64,000 nucleotides of DNA from Rhizoclosmatium globosum (lineage: Eukaryota; Chytridiomycota; Chytridiomycetes; Chytridiales; Chytriomycetaceae). Of the stretch, positions 31,881 through 42,603 are shown one piece after another (position 1 is the first letter of the stretch; the number at the start of each line of letters is the position of its first letter). The translations under genes were made by a program, and so were the position numbers. The stretch covers positions 21,641 through 85,640 of the forward strand of contig MCGO01000160.1 of assembly GCA_002104985.1 (NCBI GenBank). The letters run 5' to 3'. Below the pieces are notes generated by a model that had not been told where the DNA came from, did not search any database, and saw nothing but the letters and a program-made list of their open reading frames with translations.

Positions 31881-32163
31881 GAAGCACTTTATGGATGACA
31901 TTCTTGAAAATATTGCAGATTACCACGTTAGGAGCAAAATTGAACATTATTTCAAGGACTGGCTGTGCACAGTGCTTGAGTCATTGTTCCCTGAATTCAT
32001 ATTGAACAAACCTTTGTTGGTTGACTCTGAACAAACTGCTGTCCAAGCGGAACATCTTGAAAATATTCAAGTGGTGAATGTAACTGAAAGCCAGCTTAAA
32101 CTGTTGGAAATCAGGAATGAATCTCATGGTGTCTTTGAGAACTATTTAAAGGAAAGCTACTAA
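31864..32163 (+). CDS. Unrecognised ~100-residue ORF at the right end of the array
   Basis: It begins within the last repeat unit in the array's second frame (MFQYLLKHFMDDILENIADY) and continues as unique sequence, SKIEHYFKDWLCTVLESLFP, LLVDSEQTAVQAEHLENIQV and RNESHGVFENYLKESY. Composition and codon usage look coding, and the helices are amphipathic. It may be the last exon of a gene whose upstream part has been overwritten by the array, or of the gene that gave rise to the repeat unit. No family recognised. Confidence 0.35.
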   Translation: MFQYLLKHFMDDILENIADYHVRSKIEHYFKDWLCTVLESLFPEFILNKPLLVDSEQTAVQAEHLENIQVVNVTESQLKLLEIRNESHGVFENYLKESY

Positions 32164-32556
32164 AAGTAAGGGAAAGATTCCATGAAAAGGTGCTAAATAT
32201 GCTTGTTAGAATCACTCAAGATGTTGTTCACTTTTTTCCAGCTCTGACGTTGAATGAAAAGGAAAAGATTTGGAAGGGATGAACAATTACGAGAAGTTGC
32301 ACCCTCGTGAGGAAAATGAAAAGTACGGTAGTACGGTATAAAGGATTGGTTACGTACTGAGGTGATGAGAATATTTCCAAAGGCATGTTTGGACAAGCCA
32401 AGTGGTTGAATTAATTGGTTTCTTATATAATGTATCTGATAAATAATTTATCCGCATTTCTACCTTATCCAAAAAGCCTAAAAACACAAAAGTAACACAA
32501 AAACAAACAAAACGAACTTATCCATTACGTTCAAATCAAACACTTTGTCACCCCAT
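32164..32556. other. Intergenic stretch between repeat block and RCC1
   Basis: No supported gene. An A/T-rich segment precedes the RCC1 stop and probably holds its 3' UTR. Confidence 0.5.
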
Positions 32557-34139
32557 TTACAAATCCTTTGGTCGCAACAACAAAAGAGTATGTTGACCAC
32601 CACACTGAGCCTTATACACATGCCTTCCCTTCAATTCCACTTCATGCGGCGTGTTTTCATCTTCCCCGCCGTTTGCAAGTTGTCCCATTTCACCATATCC
32701 CCACAACCAGAGGTTATTCCCTTCAAAGTCATCGTCGCGAGTGACAGCCAAAGTGAAGGCTCCGTTTGCTGAAACTTCAATCACGTTTTTGGGTTCTGGA
32801 AGGCGGTGTGGCGTGTTTACAGATTCTGAGGAACCAGTTCCAAGTTGTCCGTCGTCGTTTCTTCCGAATGTGAAAATACGACCTAAGATGTGTGAGTGAG
32901 TGCGGGATGATTCAGTTTAAAATAAAATTACCTTCTCGATCCAGGGCGATAGCGTGGTGCTCGGAACCAGCGACACTGACAAATCCATTTGGATCCACAT
33001 CTTTTTCCTTGTCTCCAGCCTCCATCAACACTCCAAACGGTGTTGGCACATCCACTTCTTCATTATCACCAACACCCAACTGACCATGATTATTCAATCC
33101 AATGGCAAACACAGTTCCAGTTTCATGAATCAACCAAGTTTGGTGACCTCCACATCCAACACCCACAAACTGACTCTGATACGTCAACCCGGCATCATTC
33201 TTTTTCGTTGGAGTCTTTGGATTCACTAGTAAACTCCTGTGCGGCTTGAATGTAATTTGTTTTGGGAGCAAGCTTCGCTCCTTCTCCATACGTCCAAGGA
33301 TTCTTCGCCCGAGTTGTCCAGATTCACCACATCCCCAAGTGAAAATACGACGGTCGTGCGTGAAGGCGACAATATGGTCAGCACCGGCAGCAATTGACGT
33401 AACTTTTGAGAGTTCAGGGATTTGGTATGGACGGGATTGGATATCAATTGTTGGACGGAATCCAAAGATACCGTTTTTGTTTCTAAATGTTCCCCACGCG
33501 TAGACGCTAGCAGTAATGGATTAGTTAGTTTAGGGGGGGTAAAGGGGTGTAAATGACTCAACTGTCCGTCTTCACTTAAAGCAACTGAAATAGAGTCACC
33601 ACATGCAATCTGGACAATCTTGACGGCATCCAACCCTTCCACTGGACCAGGTTCAGTCTCCTCCCCTCCTCGTCCTATGAACAAAAGAGTCAAAAACGGG
33701 ATGTGGTAAAGCAGTGTACTCTAAACACACCAAGAGCCGACTGGTCGTTGCAGCCCCACGAGTAAACCTTCCCGTCCAGACCAAGAACAAGGTTGTGCAG
33801 GCCACCCGCGGCAATTGCAACAATGTTCTTGTCTTCAAAGTAGGCCAACTTCTTGAGCTTCTGCGCAGAGGTCACGTCAGGACCCAGGCCCAGCTGGCCA
33901 CAGTCTCCCGCACCGACAATGAACACTTCGCCGGGCTCTTTGTGCGCCGGAGTTAACTTGGGAAATCCTGTAACGTTTGTGTGGTTTGGTGTCAATGGTT
34001 TGGTTCACAGTAAAGGGGACAGGCAGGGTGACATGGGCCGTACCCTTGGCGTCAACGTGCTCGGTCTCGCTGATCTTTTGTCGCTTCGGTGACGAGACTT
34101 CCGCGGTTTCGTCGACAGAGGCTTTGCGTGTGGACATGG
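32557..34139 (-). CDS. RCC1-like Ran guanine-nucleotide exchange factor
   Basis: It encodes a seven-bladed RCC1 propeller that in this family charges Ran with GTP on chromatin and so drives nuclear transport and spindle assembly. The start MSTRKASVDETAEVSSPKRQK has a basic PKRQK nuclear-signal-like tail. Repeats are visible as VFIVGAGDCGQLGLG, KVYSWGCNDQSALG, RRIFTWGCGESGQLG, TVFAIGLNNHGQLGVG, RIFTFGRNDDGQLGTG and NLWLWGYGEMGQLANG. The catalytic-region AGSEHHAIAL is present. Introns are short: a 41-nt one (GTGAAC to TACAG, near 33970-34010) joins VPFT to GFPKL in frame, and others lie near 33680, 33520 and 32910. Its first Met is 71 bp from the divergent PH-domain gene. An RCC1-repeat protein with another GTPase partner is possible, but the seven compact repeats favour RCC1 itself. 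Confidence 0.9.
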
Positions 34140-34209
34140 TTTTTGATGGTTGGAAAGAAAGAAGAAAAAGGAAAGGAGAAAAGCAGAACTCAGAACTAGT
34201 AAAACTATC
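34140..34209. promoter_or_regulatory. 70-bp divergent intergenic region (RCC1 / PH protein)
   Basis: The start codons of the two oppositely transcribed genes are 70 bp apart. The segment is purine-rich (AAAGAAAGAAGAAAAAGG) on the plus strand. Shared promoter function is inferred from position only. Confidence 0.4.
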
Positions 34210-36596
34210 ATGTCTCTGGCTCAGTGGCTCTCTGCAAAGAAACAACCAACGTATACTCAAATAATTTAAATACTTAATCGTGCTTATTGATATTTCACAG
34301 TGACACGGGCTCAGATGCCTCGAGCCTCTATTCCTCAAAACAGGACTCCCGATCTATATATGCATCAAGTAGGCACAAACAGTCAGACTGGGACTTGTAC
34401 AGCATCCCCAAAAGAGCTCCAAGTGATGATACGCGCTCAATCAAAACAACTATCACAACTGGCACTGTGATGGGAAAGCCTCACAGAATGCAGTGGCGTT
34501 CTCCATCCAGCAAGAATTCAGTTAACCTCGATCAGCCACAAAATACTGTGCTTGTGCGTCTGGATGAGCTCGCCTTGGACCATGAGGAAGATGAAGATGG
34601 GGGAGACGACGTTGTTTTGACACACCAGATTGGTGACAATTCAGAGTCGTCCTCTCCTTCATCTCGATCTCCTAATCGACCCAAAGGACCTTCATATCCT
34701 TTGTTTGATTACTCAAAGAGTGAAAGTTTACGCGTTCCTGCCTTTTCGGACATGAAGGAGTATGAAAATCCAGAACCGCCGTCAAGCTACATCAGCAAAC
34801 TGAAGAGCCAATACTCAACTATTTCGCATGATATTGAATCTCGCTCTCAATCGCCTTGTCTTATTCCCAGGCAAGAATTGACTGAATATGTTCGACCGTC
34901 AGCCTTTGAGGTACTGTCTTCATCAGTTAAAACGTTGCTTTACCTTAACATTTTGTGTATAGATTGCGAGAGAAGGCTGGATATTCTACAATGATCATGA
35001 ATGGATAAAATCGTTTGTCGTTGCCACATACAAGCCATTATCCAAATCCGGAATCCTCCATTTTTACGACTCAAACTATGTCATGCATCCGTACAAAGTC
35101 CTTGATTTAACAAATCTCACTGCCATTACATCCGGAAAAGAATCAACAATAGCGTTCACATCACCTTCATCGACAGAACCTCTCATTCTCTACTCATTCA
35201 CAATCACGCTCTCTAACACACAACTGACTCTACATTGCGCGACTGCTGAAGACAGAGATGGTTGGATCAGCGCCTTGAATCTAATGCAACAACGCGAACT
35301 CTCCTCCTCCTCATCTGTTGAAACACTTGCTCCTCAAACACAACCACCACTGCCATCCCCAGAGTTAGATACACTTCTAAACCAAAAACTGACTCAAATC
35401 CTTGACGCCGTTCTTGCAACTCCACCCACCACAAGTCCCCTTGAAACTGCAATTCTTGAACTCCAAGAATCAATGGAGATGAGGACATCTCGTATCGGGA
35501 AGATGGTTCATGCACTTGGAGACCTTCCGAAGAAAGTGGATGCGATCTCACAGGCTGTTGGTGGCGTTGATGGAGTTAGGAATGACGTAGAGTCATTGTT
35601 GGGTGTTGTGACTGAAGTTGCTGTTTTGATAAGAGGGAGCCAAGAGAGTTTATGCGACGTTGTCCAAAAAACTGTCAAAGATGCGTTGGAACGACAAAAA
35701 GGGTTGAGCACTTCCGAGATTCCTCAGTCTCAGCCGGAAATGGTGGGTTCTTTCCATATTTGGAAACTGACTAACACGCGTGTATATGTTAGCTCACTAA
35801 CTTCATCAATTCGATAAATGAATCACAAGTTCGTCTCGAAACTCTTCTCACTACAAGAAACGACGCTCCTGACCAAATATCAACACCATCCCTGGATATC
35901 ACGCAAATCCTAGAAACAATCAAATCAACAATTACGTCTTCCCTCCACCCACAAACTCCGCCACAAGCCACTCAACAAGACCCACCCTCCTCCAAAGCCC
36001 TGACAAACCTCCTCCTCGACTCCCTCACAAGCCTTGACGCAAATCTCTCCCGCCATGCACGCGACACAACATCACGACAAGATCTTACCCAACTAATGAT
36101 GGAACGCACCCAAGAATCTGTCAAACAGATCCACCAAAGCCTAAGTTCCCTCGAGAAAATGGACCGCACGCGAACAGCTGCACCTGCATCTCCCACACGC
36201 CACACAGAGCTAGACGAACAGCGACGCGTTGACGCGTTTGTGAACGAGTTAGAACGCCGGTCTGTTGCAGTGTTAGAAGGAGTCGTGCAGGATGTCAAGG
36301 AAACATTCTTGGGACGGTGGAAACGTGTTGAAGGGGAAGTAGACGCCTTGTCGAAAGAGAAGTCTGAATTGGAAGGGGAGGTTGAGGCGCTTCAGCGACG
36401 GAAACGAGAGTTGGAGGTTGAAGTTGAGGAACTGGAGCGAAGGAAGAGGGACGAGGTGGTTGAACCTCTTGCTGGTGCTTTTAAAGAGTTGGAGAAAGAT
36501 CTTGGGGAAAGATGTCGTGTTTTGATGGATGAGATGATAGGACTCAAGAAAGCTAGGGATGAATTGAGACGAGACTTAGATCTTAAGAATAAATAA
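34210..36596 (+). CDS. PH-domain and coiled-coil protein
   Basis: Four exons can be joined in frame to about 744 residues: 34210-34250 (MSLAQWLSAKKQPT), 34301-34910, 34963-35742 and 35793-36596. Introns of 50, 52 and 50 nt are all GT-AG. Residues 1-215 are Ser-rich and probably disordered. A pleckstrin-homology fold follows from REGWIFYNDHEWIKSFVV to the invariant-Trp helix EDRDGWISALNLMQQ (about residues 220-330). The last ~170 residues are heptad-rich coiled coil (EVDALSKEKSELEGEVEALQ and beyond). This architecture suggests a membrane-lipid-recruited scaffold or cytoskeletal adaptor. I cannot name an orthologue. Confidence 0.8.
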
Positions 36597-36638
36597 GTTT
36601 ATTACGCTATATAATAAGAAGATAAATTTGAAAACAGT

Positions 36639-38957
36639 TCATGAAATGGTTAAACGCCTGTCGCCTTTTCGAGAGATTGAACTTCTTTTTTCGGTTGACA
36701 TTTCAAGCAGCTCCGTATCGTGTTTATTCTTGCGCAGCTTCAATTGAGAGTTTAGTCCTTTCGGCGCTTCTACTTGCTCACTCTTGAAGACGGCGGATGT
36801 ATCTAATCTTGATCCAATGCGTGGCAAGGCAGTTGAAGCCCAAACGCCTTCTCCCACTGCAATCCGAACAATAGCTTGAGCAACTAACCAAAATCCAGCT
36901 AAAATCAAGTTGAAAATCGTGTTGACGTGCGTGGGCGAAAAGAATCGACGAAGGAGCATGAACAACGCAAGACCAGATTTTTGGTTTGTTGCCAGCTTTA
37001 AAACGCTTCGTTGAACGCTTATAGCGTCTTTGACAGTATGCTTGGTTTGTCCGAGAACACACTCAAATGCCTCTTGACGGCGAGAATCTCTGAAAGTTCC
37101 CATATAGAGTCGACCAACGCGAACAATTGCCCACCATACAAAGACGCCAATATATCCACCCAACAGATACACCATCCAATTCTTGAGAATTTGCTCTTCA
37201 TACAGCACTCGAGAAACTCCAGTGTACAACAAAGCCAAAGCACGCCCATTCCGAACCCACAGCCTCTTCACCTTCTTGAGCTCATACGCCGACACTTTCC
37301 CCTTGAATCCACACGAATTGAGCATATCGTACATGACTTCAATCGCAACTCGATACTGAACAACGTTCGTCATATCCACACAATCAATTCCATTAATCCT
37401 CAAAGCCCCTTTCTGCAACGAATCAGTCTTACACGCGTTCAAGTTCATTTGCGCCGTATACCCAACAGTGCTTGAAAAATATCCCTGGCGTTTCCATAAA
37501 CTCCTGAGTTTCGCCAATAACCGCGGCATGGATGTATCAGGGGTCTTTGCCAAATCGGATTCATCGAATTCAACTAGATCCACAGACTCGGCTCCGATTT
37601 CTCTTTGAATTTCAAAAAATACTTTTTGGAATGTGTCGGCGAGTTGTTGGTACTGCAGCGCGAGTGTTTCTTTCTTGTGGTTTCGGCTCAATAGACTAAG
37701 TAATGTTACTGGACTCTTGTATCGTTCAATCAAGTTGTATAAATGAAGACTCAGCGCGTCACGGCTTGTGGTATCAGCGGCGCCTGTCAGGTCAATGTTT
37801 ACTGGTTGCAAAATCTCATCAGGAGGTGAAGATTTCCAAATGAGCGGTGTGGATCCACGAAGTTGTCGGTAAGCCATTAGTTTGTCGTCTGTAATTAGAA
37901 TGAACTCCGTTTCGACTTCAATGGCGGAGGATCCATGTTCGTCAAGGCCTCGAAAGTATCTTGTTCCTGCTCTCTTATTCGAGCAGCGGGAGATTAAGCA
38001 GTAGTGGTGGGTTACTGTATCAAGAATGAATTCAGTGGAACCGACAAATCCGAATATTGTTGGAACAATGAAAGGGAACGTATCGAGACTGTATAAACTG
38101 TCAAGAAGAAACCTAAACTCATGTTAGCTGCGACACATTCAAGCTTAACTTACTTATTGAACATGAACCGTTCATCAATCATCTCAAAGTCCGTCCTCAA
38201 ATCTACTTTCGGTCCCGTATTCTCATGATCACCAAAGAGCATTTCTGTAGAAGTCATTTTGACGACGCGTTTGTCTTTTTCGAGTGTTGCTTGACAGCTG
38301 GAAGTGACATCCATGTCAACTGAGAAGTAAAACAGACCAGATGTCAGCATGGATGTAATATGTCCTAGAATAGTCCGTTCGTGTTCTTCTTCGTTCAAGG
38401 AAAGATACGGTTTGGCCATATAGCTGAACCAAAGGTTAGTAATTTCAGTAAACAGACAACCAAAACACCCAACTACTGCGTGGTCCTAACTCCTGTTATT
38501 TTCCAAACAGCTTTCCCTTTTATGTTTGCAGCCAGTTCCCGTTGGTCAATTGCGATCACGAACTTCTTGAAACAAAGGTCCAGAAGGCCTACAACACTTT
38601 AGCCATAACTTTCATTGAGACTATGGATGGTAACACGAACCAACGATCCCATATATTTTAGTTTCTTGAATGACGCGATTCGGTGTGGGAGTGTATGAGT
38701 CAAAACGCACTGTGCAGGCAACATCATATGTTACTAAACCGATCAAACCACAACAAAGGCAACTCAACAGTCCACGCGCTGGTCTCCGGTTTCCTTGTTG
38801 AATATCAGGACAGTGTTCATGGACCCGCGAAGTGCTCCATAGATGATTTCAGTGTCAGTCGTATATTCAAAGACAACTGGAGTTTACAGTTGTCAGTCAA
38901 TCACATAAGAGAGCGAACAAATAACACACAGTCATCGGATATTGCAGCGTTGGGCAT
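36639..38957 (-). CDS. Sac1-like phosphoinositide phosphatase homologue, probably inactive
   Basis: An N-to-C SAC domain with two C-terminal membrane spans, the layout of ER/Golgi Sac1. The start MPNAAISDD at 38957 splices in frame to FVFEYTTDTEIIYGALRGS, then LRFDSYTPTPN...IYGIVG and FKKFVIAIDQRELAANIKGK. Next come YLSLNEEEHERT, CLISRCSNKRAGTRYFRG, AIEVETEFILI and YRQLRGSTPLIWKSS, all typical SAC landmarks. The signature CX5R(T/S), normally RxNCxDCLDRTN, reads RINGIDCVDMTN: both the nucleophilic Cys (GGA, Gly) and the Arg (ATG, Met) are replaced. Membrane spans are WMVYLLGGYIGVFVWWAIV and IFNLILAGFWLVAQAIVRI. One join near 38430-38490 is not resolved in phase. Likely a pseudophosphatase that binds lipid or regulates an active partner. 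Confidence 0.85.
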
Positions 38958-39054
38958 CGCTCGAGGTTTGGTCACAAGGAAACGTCAATCTTAGAAATTA
39001 ATTCTAAACAAACTATTTATTTTTGACGAAGTATACCATAATTCTAAAAAACTA

Positions 39055-40056
39055 TTATTTCTTCGCTGGTGCTTTAGCAGGTGAATTTCCTGCAGCGGCT
39101 GGAGCTGCAGCTGGTGCAACAACAGCAGGAGCAGTTGGTTTCTTACCCCCAGGTGGAACAGGAGCATGATTAATTTTGGTAGGCTTTGTAGGGAGTTGAA
39201 TTCCATTCGCGTTCTTGGCTTTTGGATTGGCTGCTGCTGCTACAGCCTCTTCCTCTTCTCCAGAGCTTATAAACATTTGGCAAACCTTTTAAACAAAGAT
39301 TCAACCTCAATTTACACGATTTGGAGCAAAATCAAACCTTCGAAGTTGGTAAACACTGTCCGAATGCTTCCATTAACAAACTCTCCTTATCAATCGCGCT
39401 ATTCCAATCAGACTCACTGACACGTCCATCGCGGTCTTCATCCAACTTCTTAAGCACTAAATCCACCAAGTCCTTAACTCCATCTTCATCTTCTTCAGCC
39501 CCTTTCACCAAACAATTCTTGAGCATTTGGAACATTTCCTCCTTGGAAATGTAACGGTCTCCGTTGAGGTCATAAACGCGGAAGCAAACTATTTTGAACA
39601 TAAGTATGAAAATGTGTCGCTGGTAATGGACGTTCCTTACATTTGATTCTCTCCTCTCTACGACCTTTCAAGAAGACAGACATCCCTTTCATAAACTCAT
39701 CATAACCGATATAGTTGTCGGCATCCATATCGAAGCAACGAAAGACTGTTGAAGGAATAATAGTTTAGCAATCGTTCTGCACCTGTGACAACAACAACAA
39801 ACCTCGATCCATCAAAAGAGAATCATCAACGCCAAAAGTATCCGCCAACAGGTCTCTGAACTTGGATCGATCGATCTTGTCCATAACTGTCGCGAGTTCC
39901 GTAAAGTGACGCGTAAGAGTATCAATTTCGAGCCTATTGACTGGTTGTGTGCAATGGTTGAGTAATCGCCTTCGCTCCACAAGCCAAGCCATCGAAGCAC
40001 ATACAGTTGGTGATTTTTAGCAAATCATCAGGTGACATACGCGTCGGAACGGTCAT
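39055..40056 (-). CDS. Calaxin / EFCAB1-like EF-hand protein
   Basis: The exons join to a protein close to animal EFCAB1 (calaxin), the calcium sensor of outer-arm dynein in cilia. [17 protein letters not shown] starts at 40056 and splices in frame (GTATGT donor) to [20 protein letters not shown], then [22 protein letters not shown] hands are visible at [24 protein letters not shown] and [12 protein letters not shown]; all three have acidic ligands at positions 1, 3 and 5. The family signature [13 protein letters not shown] ends the core. A Pro/Ala/Lys tail (about 39276-39055) is not part of the animal protein. An upstream start is possible, since an open frame extends to about 40090. The gene implies that the organism builds a motile flagellum. 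Confidence 0.85.
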
Positions 40057-40178
40057 ATTTGGCAAGAGATGTTGCTAACTCCTTTTTCCCAGGTAAATCT
40101 TTTGTTTCATCTCTCAAGAGAACTTCTTATCATTAACTCGAAGCTAAAAAGTATAACAGAAGAATATAGATAATGGAA

Positions 40179-42563
40179 CTATATATTGTATTCCCTGCAC
40201 TCTTCACTTCTTTCCCTTCTTCTTGGCTTCGAGAGCCTCCCCTCTTTATACTTGATAAACGCACCTAAATTCAATAAGGCCTCTTCAGCGCGTTCTCGAA
40301 CACCTCTCTCCCTCCTCTTATCAACACCCTTTACTTTAGCCTTAAAGCCAGGTAACACTCCTCGCAAAACGTCCAAATACTTTCCGTTCACAAAGACTGA
40401 GTCCCATGGATATACGGCGTCTCCATATACATCATAGACGGCGTTCAAAGCCTCGGACACAACGTCGACAGGTGTATTTGGGTTCTGAATGGTAGACATT
40501 AGGAATGGCCCGATGGTTGCGTTTGTGGATGTGGATTTTGCAAGGAGACCAAGAGTTGCAGTGCATTTCAGAGCGAGAGATGGAGTTAGAGTTGGGAGGG
40601 ATGCGGTTTGGATCAAGTTTTGGAGGTGTGATTGTGTTGGGTTCTGGGTTCAGAGAAGATGGTTAGGAATTCCGTTTGAATGATTGCATCAGAAAAATAT
40701 TATGTACCAGAATAATTTTCTGAGTTCCTTTGTATTCGTCGACTCCACGCGCGAGAGCCCAGATGGCGGAAACTGCAGATTCAATAGTTTCGAGATTCGA
40801 TGTTGAGTTGGATCCACTGGAAGCCGCCGAGTGAGCTGCTTCAAACAATGTTGCCCATAATTGATGCACAGTTACCGCGTTTTCCGCGCTGTACCACTTT
40901 TTGGTACTCGCCAAACACGTGAGAATGTTTTGCAAACATCCAAACGCGCGCACCCGGACAGTACCCAACAAATCCACAGCAGAGTAAACAGGAGAGTTCG
41001 ATGCAATCGTGTTGATTTCAGATCGAGACCCCGCAGCCGAGACGTTCAAAATCTTTTGGATCAGGTGCAGTTTCTCCACCAACGCAGCACGGTCTTCTCC
41101 TCCACTGCCAGCGGTTTCCATAGAGTCATCTCCGTCTCCACCAGCACCACCACTCTCTGCCGCCATCTGGGCAGCAAGCTCCTGATCCTCCATCATCTGA
41201 TCAAAAGCCCCATCATCATCCTCTTCTTCTCCTGCACCTTCCTCGCCCATCTCCTCATCTCCCCACTCTCCATCCACGATTTCTTCCTCTTCCTCTTCTC
41301 CAGGTGCATACTCCTCGCTGTACGCATTCGCCAACACCTCCAAACCAGTCTGCAAGGCTCCCAACACGGAAGTGGCTGCATCAAGAACCCTCTCTCCCGC
41401 TGTTGTAAGCTCTCCCGACTGAGACACTCCAGTACGGCTAGCGGTAACGACGTGAGAACAGAGGGGGTCGAGGTCCCATGAGATTGCGTCTGCAACTACA
41501 GCCGCGGTTTTCGATACAGGAAGGAGAGAAAGGTTTGCAAGGATGGAGGTTGCGAGGATTCGTAGGTGGAGAATTGATTCGGAAAGGTTTTCTTGGGGTG
41601 TGGTTGGCGATGTGAATGTTGGAGGGAGTTGAGAGTTAACGGCGATGGCAGTTAAAGTTTGGATGTGGGTTGTCGAGGTTGGGAGGTGCAAGTGTGCGTG
41701 AATTGGTTTGTTTTCTTCGGTGAGTGTGTTGAGGCATTGGGCTATTGTATACTGGATTGTGAGTCTTTCTAGTTTCATTAAGAAAGAAGGAAAGATACCT
41801 GATACGATCGCTAATGACACCTTGTTGGTACATCCTTGGAAATCAGATTCAGCAAGAGTGATTCCCTTCATCAATAGATCCACAATACGAGGATCCTTGC
41901 TTGCGAGAGTGAGCCCTTCCAAGCTCGCATCGGATAAGGCCCACAAGACAGAAACACACTGCTCAAAGAGCAACAAGGTATTCTTTCGCAATTCAAACTG
42001 AGCTGCTGCATCCTTGTTCGAACCACCCGACCCTTTATACTCATGCTTCTCCTTTGCCACAAAATCCGACACAATTGCAAGTTGAGAAAGCACAGCCTGG
42101 ACACACCCCTTTCGCACCAAGTCTTTTGCAACATCATCGCCTCCAAACAGAGCCAAGTTTGCTGTTGCTCCACACAAATCAACACGCACAGAAATATCCA
42201 ACTCCGCAGTTATTCTGTCTACGAGTACTTTTGAGATACCGGCTTTGAGGAGTTGAAGGCGTGATGAATCGTCAAGGAGCAGGTTCGAGACTGCCGCAGC
42301 TGCCCAGCTCTTTTCGTCAGGCTTTTCTGAGGACAGCTACCATTAGGTGTTAGTACTAATAAGCGGAAAGGGTGCCAAGACAGACCTTCTTTACAATGGG
42401 AACAATCTGGTCCTTGAGCAGCGATGAAAGGTTCGAAGTGCTGACAGTCTCTCCTTCCTGGCCAGTCTCCGCAGATTCAGTTCCTTGATTCGGACGAGAA
42501 GAGTAGATCGGATTCGCTCGTTTGTAAAGATGCCGAGCAGGTCGGTTGTTGTGTTTGCCCATT
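40179..42563 (-). CDS. Syo1 / HEATR3-like ribosomal-protein import adaptor
   Basis: A large ARM/HEAT-repeat protein beginning MGKHNNRPARHLYKRANPI at 42563, followed by SWAAAAVSNLLLDDSSRLQ, then ISVRVDLCGATANLALFGGD. This N-terminal MGK plus early ARM-repeat layout matches yeast Syo1 and human HEATR3, which carry uL18 and uL5 into the nucleus for 5S RNP assembly. An acidic loop (GEEEEEEIVDGEWGDEEMGE, about 41310-41200) interrupts the repeats, as in Syo1, where it binds the cargo. Introns lie near 42350, 41790 and 40660. The C-terminus is basic (SKPRRRER). Its start is 41 bp from the divergent gene at 42604. Confidence 0.75.
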
Positions 42564-42603
42564 TTGAATCCAAACGAAAGAAAGTAAAAAGAAAAAAAGG
42601 TGC
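42564..42603. promoter_or_regulatory. 40-bp divergent intergenic region
   Basis: Only 40 bp separate the start codons of the Syo1-like gene and the glycosyltransferase-like gene. The stretch is A-rich on the plus strand. Either the two share an extremely compact promoter with overlapping 5' UTRs or one start is annotated too far upstream. Confidence 0.4.

Noticed and set aside
33226..34338. Plus-strand open frames across the RCC1 gene
   Set aside because: They are shadows of the well-supported minus-strand RCC1 exons, with no recognisable content.
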